Assembly: GCA_965215025.1 (NCBI GenBank) | Contig: CBDCCV010000001.1 | Coordinates: 2,378,121-2,442,120 of the forward strand | Reading direction: 5' to 3' | DNA length: 64,000 bases | From: CBDCCV01 sp965215025 | Lineage (GTDB): Bacteria > Bacteroidota > Rhodothermia > Rhodothermales > Salinibacteraceae | Shown: positions 56,771 to 64,000 of the stretch, in pieces | How positions within the stretch are numbered: position 1 is the first letter of the stretch | How the letters are laid out: every line of letters starts with the position of its first letter | Notes under the pieces: model-generated | The model's database searches: none | What the model was told of the DNA's origin: nothing | What the model saw: the letters and a program-made list of their open reading frames with translations, nothing else | Position numbers and translations under genes: made by a program

Positions 56771-57853
56771 ATGCACTATGTGCAGCGCTCAACCCGTTCG
56801 TACCTGTTCGTCTCTCTGTTCTTTCTGCTCGTCGCTTTAGCGGGCTGCGACCAATCAGCCCTTACAGAAGATGCGGCTGAGGACCTCGACAGTCCCGCGC
56901 TCGCTCTGGAAGGAGATCCGGAGTTTTCAGACGCCGTGTTCGCGGAGTTCGCCTCGGACTCGGCGCAGGCCGTCATGGCCGTCCAGGACCAGCACGAGGA
57001 GTCCCTGCTCGCGCAGCCGGGCGTCGTCGGCGTGGGGACGACGCGGATGAAGGACGGCGCCTACGGCATCGTCGTTTTTCTTGAAGAAACGCAGGCACAG
57101 CAGCCCATGCCGGCGGCTCTCGACGGCGTGCCGGTCGTGTACGAGGCCAGCGGCGAGGTCGAGGCGCAGTCCTTCACGAACCGCTCCCGGCCGGCGCGCC
57201 CGGGCATCTCGATTGGCAACGGCTCGCGCGGCGCGCCCTGCGTGGCCGGCACGCTCGGGGCCTTCGTGCGCAAGAACGGCGACACCTACGTCCTGACTAA
57301 CACGCACGTGCTGGCGCGCAACGTCAAAGCGAAGCCCCGGCGGGACCCCATCACGCAGCCGGGGCCGAGGGACGCCACGCCGCGGTGCCGCCCGTCGAAG
57401 AAGGACGCCATCGCCGCTACTACCACCTACGTGCGGCTGAAGCCCAACCGCCCCAACCGCATCGATGCCGGCATTGCGCGCCTGAAGCGCGGGCAGCGGA
57501 TTCGCCAGCAGACGGCGTGCGGCTACACCCCGAGCCGCCGCTCGCAGCGCGCGCGTGTCGGCCTGCGCGTGCAGAAGTGCGGGCGTACCACGCAGCGCAC
57601 CACGGGCATGGTGGCGGCCGTCAACGTTACGGTGAAGGTGGGCTTTAGAGGCGAACGGAGCCGGTTCCGGTTCGTCAACCAGATCGCCTTTACGGACCTC
57701 TCGGAAGGGGGCGACTCCGGCTCGCTCATCGTGACGAATAACGGAGCGGCGCGCCCCGTAGCGCTGCTTTTTGCCGGGTCTCGCACCACCACCTTCGGCA
57801 CGCCGATCCAGCCGGTGCTGAACCACTTCGGCGTCACGATGGTGGGCCGATAA
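56771..57853 (+). CDS. Trypsin-like serine protease lipoprotein (360 aa)
   Basis: Signal peptide with lipobox LVALAGC, Cys26. A domain at residues 70-135 (QHEESLLAQPGVVGVGTTRM, then VPVVYEASGEVEAQ) comes next. The peptidase part has the chymotrypsin triad: His179 in TNTHVLARN, Asp232 in RIDAGIARL, Ser316 in SEGGDSGSLI. This fits NAL1-like trypsin-fold proteins. The N-terminal domain is nearly repeated alone in the next gene (57944-58270). It is likely an envelope protease attached to the outer membrane. Nothing shows its substrate. Cys157/Cys206 and Cys250/Cys270 may form disulfides. Confidence 0.85.
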   Translation: MHYVQRSTRSYLFVSLFFLLVALAGCDQSALTEDAAEDLDSPALALEGDPEFSDAVFAEFASDSAQAVMAVQDQHEESLLAQPGVVGVGTTRMKDGAYGIVVFLEETQAQQPMPAALDGVPVVYEASGEVEAQSFTNRSRPARPGISIGNGSRGAPCVAGTLGAFVRKNGDTYVLTNTHVLARNVKAKPRRDPITQPGPRDATPRCRPSKKDAIAATTTYVRLKPNRPNRIDAGIARLKRGQRIRQQTACGYTPSRRSQRARVGLRVQKCGRTTQRTTGMVAAVNVTVKVGFRGERSRFRFVNQIAFTDLSEGGDSGSLIVTNNGAARPVALLFAGSRTTTFGTPIQPVLNHFGVTMVGR

Positions 57854-57874
57854 GCCGCGCTCAACACGCCGCGA

Positions 57875-57928
57875 CCCATCCGCAGCCGGCGACTGCATCC
57901 CTTGAGAAGCAGGCCGGCTGCGGATGGG
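57875..57928 (+). promoter_or_regulatory. Perfect 16-bp inverted repeat between protease and lipoprotein genes
   Basis: CCCATCCGCAGCCGGC (57875-57890) and GCCGGCTGCGGATGGG (57913-57928) pair perfectly with a 22-base loop. There is no T-run, so it is not a standard terminator. It ends 15 bases before ATG 57944 and could limit ribosome access to that gene. Confidence 0.7.
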
Positions 57929-57943
57929 CGCGGTCTCCGTGCC

Positions 57944-58270
57944 ATGACTGCTCTTCTGCTGCAAACGGGCTGGCCGCTCGCCGCCGCCGCGCTGGCCGTG
58001 CTCATCGGCGGCGGGTGCCGGGGCGAACCTCTCCAACAAAACGGAGGCAGTTCCGATATGCCTTCCATCGAGCGCGTGCAGGCCAGGCACGAGGACGCCA
58101 TCATGGCCGTCCCCGGCGTCGTTGGGATGGGGATCGGCGAGAAGGACGGCGCGCCGGCGTTCCACGTTTACGTCGGCGCGCGCACGCCGGAGGTCGAGGC
58201 GCAGGTGCCCGATTCGCTGGGGCCGTACCCGGTGGTTATCATCGAATCTGGAGAGATCCGCGCACAGTAA
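57944..58270 (+). CDS. Lipoprotein, stand-alone copy of the protease N-terminal domain (108 aa)
   Basis: Lipobox-like LIGGGC places a lipid-modified Cys25 after a hydrophobic signal. The rest (residues 47-108) matches the N-terminal domain of the neighbouring protease: ARHEDAIMAVPGVVGMGIGE against QHEESLLAQPGVVGVGTTRM, and PVVIIESGEIRAQ against PVVYEASGEVEAQ. Such a small domain next to a peptidase suggests an inhibitor, chaperone or partner, but that is inference. It lies 90 bases after the protease stop, separated by a hairpin. ATG 57944. Confidence 0.75.
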   Translation: MTALLLQTGWPLAAAALAVLIGGGCRGEPLQQNGGSSDMPSIERVQARHEDAIMAVPGVVGMGIGEKDGAPAFHVYVGARTPEVEAQVPDSLGPYPVVIIESGEIRAQ

Positions 58271-58295
58271 GCGGGTAAGGGGTTTTTCCGGCGGG

Positions 58296-59759
58296 CTACT
58301 TTATCTTCTTGTAGCGCGCGAGGGCTTCGTCGCGGGCGGCTTTGTGATCCACCATCGGCTCGGGGTAGTGTTCGCCGAGCGTGACGCCGGCTTTCCTGAG
58401 CACGTCCGCAGGTGCCGCCCAGGGCTGGTGGAGGTGCTTGCTGGGCAGATCGGAAAGCTCGGGCACCCAGCGGCGGATGAACTGGCTGTCGGGGTCGTGC
58501 TTTTTGCTCTGGCTTACCGGGTTGAAGATCCGGAAGAAAGGCTGCGCGTCGGCGCCCGAGCCGGCGCACCACTGCCAGCCCATCGTGTTGTTAGCGAGGT
58601 CGCCATCGACGAGGCAGTCCCAGAACCAGCGCGCGCCCTCCTGCCAGGGCAGGAGGAGGTCCTTCGTAAGGAACGAGCCGACGACCATGCGCAGCCGGTT
58701 GTGCATCCATCCGAGGTCCCAGAGCTGCCGCATGGCCGCGTCCACGATGGGGTAGCCCGTCTGCCCGCGCTGCCAGCGCCGGAGGGCCTCGGCGTCCTCT
58801 TCCCAGGCGAAGTTCTCGAACTTGCCTTTGAGCGGCTCGGTGGGCGTCGCGGGGTAGTGGTACAGGAGGTGGTAGGAGAACTCGCGCCAGACGATCTCTT
58901 GCAGGTACGCCTCGGCCTCTTTCTGCATGGCGCCGTTTTCGACCCAGCTTTTGACGGCGTGCCAGACCTGGCGCGGGCTGAGTTCGCCGTGGTGCAGGCG
59001 CGGGCTGAGCATGGAGGTGCCGTCGCGGTCGGGCCGGTCGCGCGCGGCGTCGTAGGTGGAGAGGCCGTGCTCCAAAAAATGCGTCAGCCGCTGGTGCGCC
59101 CCCCGCTCGCCGATGGCCCGCCCCGGCGCGCGCGACCCCCACGCCTCGCGGAAGTCTTCGGCCCAGTTTACGCCGTCTTGAGCCTCGGGGGTGAGACCGA
59201 GTTTTTCGAGATCGGCAGAGGCGGGCCAGCGCTCCGGCGCCTTCGACTTGCCCATGCGCGGCGTGCCGAGTGGCGGGGCGATCTCGACCGCGTCGTTGAA
59301 TTTGTGCCAGAAGGGCGTGTAGACGTGGTACGGCCCGCCGCTGCCCGTCTCGACTTTTTCGGGATCGTGCAGGAGTCGGCTCTCGAACGCGGAAAAGGCG
59401 ACTCCGTCTGCGCGCAGCGCCTCGGCGATCTCCACGTCGCGCCGGCGGAGGGCCGGCTCGTAGCGCTTGTTCCAGTAGACGGCCTCGGCGCCCGTGCGGC
59501 GGATGACGGCGCGCAGTGCTGCAAGGCTTGCGCCCTGGCGCAGAATGAGGCGCGAGCCTTTCCGCTCCAGATCTTTCGCCAGCGCGGCGAGCGAATGGTG
59601 CAGCCACCAGCGGTGCGCGCCGCCGGGCGCCCACGCGCCTTCCTCGTCCGGCGCCCAGACGAAGACGGGCACTACGGCCTCCGCGTCCTGGACGGCGTGG
59701 TAGAGCGCCGGGTTGTCCTCAAGGCGCAGATCGTGGCGGAACCAGACGACGGCAGTCAT
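58296..59759 (-). CDS. phr: Deoxyribodipyrimidine photolyase (487 aa)
   Basis: Repairs UV-induced pyrimidine dimers with blue light, FADH- and an antenna. ATG 59759 opens MTAVVWFRHDLRLEDNPALY, the class I photolyase N-terminus. RPDRDGTSMLSPRLHHGELS and LRRWQRGQTGYPIVDAAMRQ with LWDLGWMHNRLRMV are the FAD-binding region. GWQWCAGSGADAQPFFRIFN and YPEPMVDHKAARDEALARYK are the usual C-terminal blocks. Length is typical (470-490). Folate or other antenna cannot be decided. It lies near, but is not linked to, the BLUF gene. Open frames beyond the ATG lack coding signs. Confidence 0.95.
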   Translation of the reverse strand: MTAVVWFRHDLRLEDNPALYHAVQDAEAVVPVFVWAPDEEGAWAPGGAHRWWLHHSLAALAKDLERKGSRLILRQGASLAALRAVIRRTGAEAVYWNKRYEPALRRRDVEIAEALRADGVAFSAFESRLLHDPEKVETGSGGPYHVYTPFWHKFNDAVEIAPPLGTPRMGKSKAPERWPASADLEKLGLTPEAQDGVNWAEDFREAWGSRAPGRAIGERGAHQRLTHFLEHGLSTYDAARDRPDRDGTSMLSPRLHHGELSPRQVWHAVKSWVENGAMQKEAEAYLQEIVWREFSYHLLYHYPATPTEPLKGKFENFAWEEDAEALRRWQRGQTGYPIVDAAMRQLWDLGWMHNRLRMVVGSFLTKDLLLPWQEGARWFWDCLVDGDLANNTMGWQWCAGSGADAQPFFRIFNPVSQSKKHDPDSQFIRRWVPELSDLPSKHLHQPWAAPADVLRKAGVTLGEHYPEPMVDHKAARDEALARYKKIK

Positions 59760-59857
59760 GGGGAGATGGGGAAAGGGTGAATGGGGGCAAGTAGGGGCGT
59801 GGCAGAGGAGAAGGCACACCTTCGTCCACTCTCCCCCTTTCTCAAACGCGCCCTTTC

Positions 59858-60607
59858 TCACGTGCTGAGCGTGCCGAGGCCACCGTCCACGCCAATGACC
59901 TGTCCGGTGACCCAGCTGCTCTCCTCGCGGTCGAGAAGCCAGCAGACCGCACGGCCCACGTCCTCAGGCTGCCCGATGCGGCCGAGCGGGTGCATGGCTT
60001 CGGAGCGCTTGCGGCCCTGCTCGCTCCCGGTGATCCGCGCGGAGAGGGGCGTATCGACCAGCCCCGGCGCCACGCAGTTTACGCGCACGCCGCGCTTGGC
60101 GTACGTGGCCGCCGCCGCGCGCATGAGGCCGATGACGCCGCCTTTGGCCGCAGCGATGGCCTCGTGATTGGTCAGCCCCTTGCGCGCCACGGCCGAGGCC
60201 ATGAGCACGATAGAGCCGCCCGCTTTCATCATGGCCCGCGCGCCCGCCTTCACGGCAAAAAAGGCGCTGTGGAGGTTCAGGCGCAGCGTCTCCTCAAACT
60301 CCTCCACCGAGGTCAGGTGGGCCGGCTTGAGCAGGATCGACCCGACGCAGTTGACGAGGCCGTCGAGCCGCCCGTGCATCTCGACGGCGCGGTCCACGAT
60401 GCCTTGCACGGCCTCGTAGCCGGTGGCGTCCAGCGGAAAGGCGTCGCCGTCGAGGTCGCCCGCGAGGTCTTGGAGGGCGTCTTCGGAGCGGGCGCCGAGG
60501 ACGAGCCGCCCGCCGCGAGAGGCCAGGCGCCGGCTCACGTCCCGGCCGATGCCGCCCGTGGCGCCGAGGACGATGTAAACGGGAGCGTCGGTAGCTTTTT
60601 GGGCCAT
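59858..60607 (-). CDS. Short-chain dehydrogenase/reductase family protein (249 aa)
   Basis: ATG 60607 opens MAQKATDAPVYIVLGATGGIGRDV, an NAD(P) T-G-x3-G-x-G-type fingerprint (residues 15-22). GLVNCVGSILLKPAHLTSVE contains the N-x-G-like loop, and GSIVLMASAVARKGLTNHEA the catalytic Ser138. At the Tyr position (four residues before Lys155) the sequence reads Ile (HEAIAAAKGG). The classical catalytic Tyr is thus missing; a similar H-E-A-I-A-A-A-K pattern appears in an SDR subgroup I recall. RGVRVNCVAPGLVDTPLS and WVTGQVIGVDGGLGTL are normal. Activity needs testing. Confidence 0.9.
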   Translation of the reverse strand: MAQKATDAPVYIVLGATGGIGRDVSRRLASRGGRLVLGARSEDALQDLAGDLDGDAFPLDATGYEAVQGIVDRAVEMHGRLDGLVNCVGSILLKPAHLTSVEEFEETLRLNLHSAFFAVKAGARAMMKAGGSIVLMASAVARKGLTNHEAIAAAKGGVIGLMRAAAATYAKRGVRVNCVAPGLVDTPLSARITGSEQGRKRSEAMHPLGRIGQPEDVGRAVCWLLDREESSWVTGQVIGVDGGLGTLST

Positions 60608-60732
60608 GTGCGGTGGGTGTGGAGACTCGGAAAAGCGGAGCAGCGTTGGGCAAATGCCGGCTGGCCTGCGGCGCGCGCCTGCCGAGGTGGGACCGCCCGC
60701 CATCCACGATGATCCATGGCGCTGAGAACCAG

Positions 60733-60763
60733 AAAGGGACGAGACCAGAAGCCCCGTCCCTTT
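60733..60763 (-). terminator. Terminator after the 60838-61344 lipoprotein gene
   Basis: AAAGGGACG (60733-60741) and CGTCCCTTT (60755-60763) pair around a 13-base loop. It lies between the lipoprotein stop and the SDR start on the minus strand. The T-run is short, so strength is uncertain. Confidence 0.55.
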
Positions 60764-60837
60764 CGTTTCCGTGTGCTTGCTCAGCGTGCGTTCGCAGAAA
60801 GCCGCTTGCGCACTCCGGTCTTGAGCGGGGGATTTAT

Positions 60838-61344
60838 TTACATCCCGCCGCCGGTGAGCTGCTGGCCGGCGGTAGTAAGGATGTTGCCGAGCTGGTTGAG
60901 CTGCTCCGAAGCGCCGGCCTCGGCCTGCGCGGCGGCCTGCGTCGTCTGGTTGCCTAGCTGGCTCAGGAGTTCACCCACGCGCTGCCCGTCGATGGGCTGC
61001 TGCTGGAGCGCGTCCATGAGGTCGCCAAGGCCGCTCTCGATCTCCGAGGCGCCGTCGAAGTCGGCGTTCTGCAGGCGCTGCTGCCATCCTTCGATGTTGC
61101 TGATGGCCATGTTGGGCGCCAGGCTCGTGATGTCGCCTTGTAGCGCGGAGATGGTTTCGTCAACGGTGACCTCGCCGCCAGGGGTGTCCATGGCGCCCGG
61201 CTCCGCCGTCTCGGTTTGGGGTTCGGCCACCTCGGCCTCTTCCGTTTCCGTGGCGCAGGCGGTTAGCCCGAGGGCAAGCACGATTGCCAAAGCGGCAAAG
61301 AGCGCGTTGCGCAACGTCGGGGTCTGGATGAAAGGGGTGGTCAT
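60838..61344 (-). CDS. Lipoprotein of unknown function (168 aa)
   Basis: ATG 61344 gives MTTPFIQTPTLRNALFAALAI with hydrophobic core and lipobox LGLTAC, Cys30. A Glu/Thr-rich linker (TETEEAEVAEPQTETAEPGA) precedes a helical Gln/Ala/Leu-rich domain (ISNIEGWQQRLQNADFDGAS, LMDALQQQPIDGQRVGELLS). No known family. The helical composition suggests a coiled or stalk-like protein in the envelope. Confidence 0.7.
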   Translation of the reverse strand: MTTPFIQTPTLRNALFAALAIVLALGLTACATETEEAEVAEPQTETAEPGAMDTPGGEVTVDETISALQGDITSLAPNMAISNIEGWQQRLQNADFDGASEIESGLGDLMDALQQQPIDGQRVGELLSQLGNQTTQAAAQAEAGASEQLNQLGNILTTAGQQLTGGGM

Positions 61345-62027
61345 GGGGAGTCCTCCTTGGTGTGCGATGAACAGCGGATGCCGTGATGCTGTAGGTGATG
61401 AGCGAGTGCCGCACGGCTTGGCAGGCGGGTACAATGCGGTCGGGCCGGGATCAGTTCGCCAAGTTATGCAAAAATGTAGAGTAATTAGGTGGAATCTGGA
61501 ACAGATCGTACGATTAAGCAAGCCAAGAACAGAAAGAGGCCCTTGCGGCGGTGGTCGAACCTGAACTCGATCTCTTTGAGGTACAAACACTTCCACTTCT
61601 TGAGGTACAAACAGAAGTTCTGTCTAAAAATGCCTCGGCGCCTACAGAGCCAGTTCTTAGCGCAGCTTCAGAAGCCCTCGATGCCGCTGACGCGGGCGCG
61701 CCACGCAGGCGCAGGTAAGCGCGGGCCGGTTTAGTCAGTTGGATCACGGCGGTCGGCAGGCGTCCGGTTGGCTGCCATTGACGTGATGGAGTTCGCCTGC
61801 GAACTAGCTCCGGCAACAAAGCGATCTCGTCAGAGCATCGCCGAGATCGGCAAGCTGCTACGCCGCGGCCCCGGCCGATCCTTCGTCCGGACGGTTCTAC
61901 TGCGTTTTGCGCGCTGTTTGTTACACGCACGCTACACCGCAGGCAAACCGGATCGTTTGGCATAGAGGTAGCCCCGCCCGCCTCTGTAGGGGCTGCGGCC
62001 AAGCGTTGAGGGCGCGCGCAAGACCAG
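61345..62027. other. 683-bp intergenic region
   Basis: It holds one possible small gene (61551-61718). AGCCCC/GGGGCT (61970-61975 and 61989-61994) is a small inverted repeat. Nothing else was recognised; the A/T-richer start near 61460-61490 may be the promoter of the lipoprotein gene, read leftward. Confidence 0.5.
61551..61718 (+). CDS. Possible small protein (55 aa), low-GC codons
   Basis: A frame from GTG 61551 to TAA 61716-61718 reads MVEPELDLFEVQTLPLLEVQ and ends DAADAGAPRRRR. It contains a 14-bp direct repeat TTGAGGTACAAACA (61576-61589 and 61600-61613) coding for the repeated LFEVQT/LLEVQT unit. Codons are A/T-richer than in neighbours. The frame is open upstream to a TAA at 61515 but lacks an ATG. 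It may be a remnant or a small gene; no family is recognised. Confidence 0.3.
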   Translation: MVEPELDLFEVQTLPLLEVQTEVLSKNASAPTEPVLSAASEALDAADAGAPRRRR

Positions 62028-62756
62028 CTAAGAGGCCGTCTCAGGAGAGCGGGGTTTCTCGGAGAAGTACGCCTCGAGGTCGCGCAGCGTGGCTGCGGTG
62101 GTGGCCTCATCGCGCACGATGCGGCCCTCTTCGAGCACGGCCACGCGCCGGCACACGTCGGTCACGTGGAGGAGGTCGTGGCTGGAGAGGACGAGCGTGG
62201 TGCCGTGCTCCTCGTTGGCGGCGCGGAGCATCTCCTTGAGCTGGATCTGCGAGCGCGGGTCGAGGTTGGCGAACGGCTCGTCCAAGACCAAGAGGCGCGG
62301 GCGCAGCATGAGCACGGCCACCACGCCCACCTTCTTCTGGTTACCGGTGGAGAGGTCGCGCAGGTAGCGCCGCGCGGAGGCGAGCACGCCCGTGCCCAGA
62401 AAGGGACGGTAGCGCGCCAGGCGCTCTTGCACGTCGCCCTCGGAGAGGCCGTACGTGCTGGCGACGAAGCGCAAGAACTCGTCCGGCGTGAGGAAGTCAA
62501 CCAGGAAGGAGGCGTCGAGGTGCGCGCCCGTGTGCGCCTTCCACCCGGCCGAGCGGTCCACGCGCTCCCCGTCGATGGCGACGTAGCCCTCGTCCGCGCG
62601 CAGGAGGTCCAGGACCAGGCGCAGGAAGGTGGTCTTCCCCGCGCCGTTGTTGCCCACCAGGCCGATGGTCTCGCCCGCGCCCACGCGCAGCCGGGGGATC
62701 GAGAGCGCGAACGCCTCGCCGTAGCGCTTGACGAGGCCCGAAACGTCAATCTGCAT
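62028..62756 (-). CDS. ABC transporter ATPase (242 aa)
   Basis: Walker A GLVGNNGAGKTT near residues 33-44, signature LSTGNQKKVGVVAVLM near 134, Walker B LLVLDEPFANLD near 155, switch His in LVLSSHDLLHV. The signature S-T-G-N-Q instead of S-G-G-Q is typical of Bacteroidota ATPases paired with DUF5687 permeases. It is downstream of the permease (62775-64000), 18 bases apart on the same strand, forming a two-gene operon. Substrate unknown. ATG 62756. Confidence 0.92.
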   Translation of the reverse strand: MQIDVSGLVKRYGEAFALSIPRLRVGAGETIGLVGNNGAGKTTFLRLVLDLLRADEGYVAIDGERVDRSAGWKAHTGAHLDASFLVDFLTPDEFLRFVASTYGLSEGDVQERLARYRPFLGTGVLASARRYLRDLSTGNQKKVGVVAVLMLRPRLLVLDEPFANLDPRSQIQLKEMLRAANEEHGTTLVLSSHDLLHVTDVCRRVAVLEEGRIVRDEATTAATLRDLEAYFSEKPRSPETAS

Positions 62757-62774
62757 GGAGCAAAGCAGGGGCGT

Positions 62775-64000
62775 TTATTCACTAAAAGAGCGGAAGCTGG
62801 CGGCCATGGCGTGGCGGCGGCGGCTCAGGAGGCGGCCGAAAAGAAGCGTCCACACCGGGAAGAGGATGATGCCGGACAGCCCCAGCCCGCCGGTGATCAG
62901 AAGCGCCGCGCGCGGGTCGAGGGCAAGGAAAAGCAGCGCCGGCGGCACGAACACGGGGATGTTCACCAGGAACTGCTGCACGGACAGCCCCTCGTAGTTG
63001 AACGCGCCGCCGCGCTCGAGGCGGATGGGCTTGCGGTTGTAAAGGGCGACGAAGAGGATGGCCGTGGCGGCCACGCCGAGCGCGTAGACCAAGACGCACA
63101 AAAGCGCCGGCACGGCCCACGGCACGAGCACCGCGAAGAAGGGCACGAGCACGGCAAACGTCGCCACGGGGAAGAGGTAGAGGAGGAGCAGCCGCGCGCG
63201 GATGAGCGCCCGCGCATCGCGCACGCGCGCCAGGAGGCCGTCGAAGTGCTGGCTGTCCCAGGAGAAGAGGTACTGCCCGTAGCTCGACGGGGCCAGGATC
63301 AGCGCGAAAAAACCGATGAGGGCCACGCCTGCGAGCGACCCGTCGGCGTAGCCGTACAGCAGCACCGGCGGGTACGCCACCCCAAACAGCGCCGCCATGC
63401 CGATCACGCTGCGCGGGCGCTTGTTGCGCAGGATCAGCCGCATGTCCAGAAGGATCAAGTTCGCCGTCACGCCGCGCGCGGACGAGAACCCGGCCAGCCG
63501 GCGCGAGCGGAAGAGCGGCGCGTCGGCCCCGGCGTCGGCGCGGAGGCTGCGGTGGAGGCGCCGCGCCGAGGCGGCGTAGGCGAAGAGCGCGGCTGCCAGG
63601 AGGCCGGCCAGCGCCAGCGCCTCGCCGTTCAGGAGCGCTGTGAAGGCGGAAAAGGACAGCGCCGAGAGCGCCCGCCCCCCCAGGAGCGCGTCCAGCGCCA
63701 CGAGCGCGAGCACGCCGCCCACAAAGAGCATGAAGCGGCGCGCGTCCTGCACAATCATCAGGCGCAGGAGGCTGTTGGCGTAGTGCGTAAAGAGGATGAG
63801 GGAGGCGAAGCCGGCCAGCCACGCCGCCGTGCCCCACGCCCGTACGGCCCGCCCCACACCAGGCGCATCCACACGGGCGCCACAAAGAAGAAGGGGAAGA
63901 CGTTGAGCAAGCTCGTCAGCGAGGCCATCTGCGCGAAATGCACGAGCGGCCACTCGGCGACCGGGCGCGGCAGGTACGGCGCCAGCTCATCTTGAGCGCG
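62775..64000 (-). CDS. DUF5687 ABC permease, frameshifted near 63855 and cut by the window end
   Basis: The main frame (stop at 62775) encodes a membrane protein with 10 or so helices: ASLILFTHYANSLLRLMI, LMLFVGG-like FMLFVGGVLALVALDALLGG, LILLDMRLILRNKRPRSVIG and SYGQYLFSWDSQHFDGLLAR, typical of DUF5687. Before about 63850 that frame reads GRAVRAWGTAAW preceded by unlikely sequence. The adjacent frame instead supplies family-like MASLTSLLNVFPFFFVAPVW and MRLVW to the window end. One base gained or lost in GGTGTGGGGCGGG (about 63850-63862) would join them. The gene starts beyond 64000. It pairs with the ATPase downstream. Confidence 0.8.

Overview
The window is a high-GC bacterial chromosome segment with dense genes and few strong Shine-Dalgarno sites. 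Several families are typical of Bacteroidota-like lineages: a DUF5687 ABC permease, two small outer-membrane beta-barrel proteins, a TIGR01777 epimerase, and farnesyltransferase plus heme A synthase. A few genes have A/T-richer boxes resembling the Bacteroidota -7 element. High GC combined with these families suggests a Rhodothermota (Rhodothermales/Salinibacter-like) organism. That is an inference; no rRNA or tRNA is present to anchor it.

Layout. 1-6205: end of a surface-polysaccharide locus (methyltransferase, three sulfotransferases, an MsbA-type ABC exporter, an SLBB export protein). 6206-7649: gene-poor spacer with a degenerate palindromic repeat. 7650-15832: a complete lasso-peptide cluster on the + strand, in the order cyclase C, two identical precursor genes A1 and A2, HPr-kinase-like tailoring kinase, ABC exporter D, nucleotidyltransferase, leader protease B2, RRE protein B1. 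15947-17386: rfbA and rfbC. 17429-25692: small secreted and PAS proteins, aldo/keto reductase, YdeI, TetR and TspO, an ABC-2 exporter pair, ctaB and COX15. 26158-40952: DUF421, a phosphohexomutase, a flavin disulfide reductase, an acyl-CoA synthetase/GNAT fusion, a PAS sensor kinase, UPF0182, hpt and a DUF892 ferritin-like protein. 41318-55000: tryptophanase, BLUF photoreceptor, hemH, hemF, beta-barrel proteins and assorted redox genes. 54949-64000: TIGR01777 protein, a trypsin-like lipoprotein with a neighbouring stand-alone copy of its N-terminal domain, photolyase, SDR, lipoprotein and an ABC/DUF5687 pair cut by the window end.

The main discovery candidate is the lasso cluster. The precursor has the classical leader (Y5, P8, L10, G14, T20 at -2) and a 32-residue, very acidic core starting at Gly22. 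Asp30 is placed for a nine-residue macrolactam ring, and the tail ends in an Asp/Gly-rich stretch and Thr. Two copies are identical over about 165 bp, while their flanks and stop codons differ. A kinase and a nucleotidyltransferase accompany the core machinery, suggesting a modified (perhaps phosphorylated) lasso peptide.

Other notable points: several intergenic inverted-repeat elements (6727-6910, 25902-26051, 33241-33450, 41062-41297, 43446-43550), two related perfect palindromes (22474, 30366), a 16-bp tandem duplication that shifts the start of a small membrane gene (39162-39193), and two apparent frameshifts (ferredoxin near 52055, DUF5687 near 63855) that may be sequence errors.
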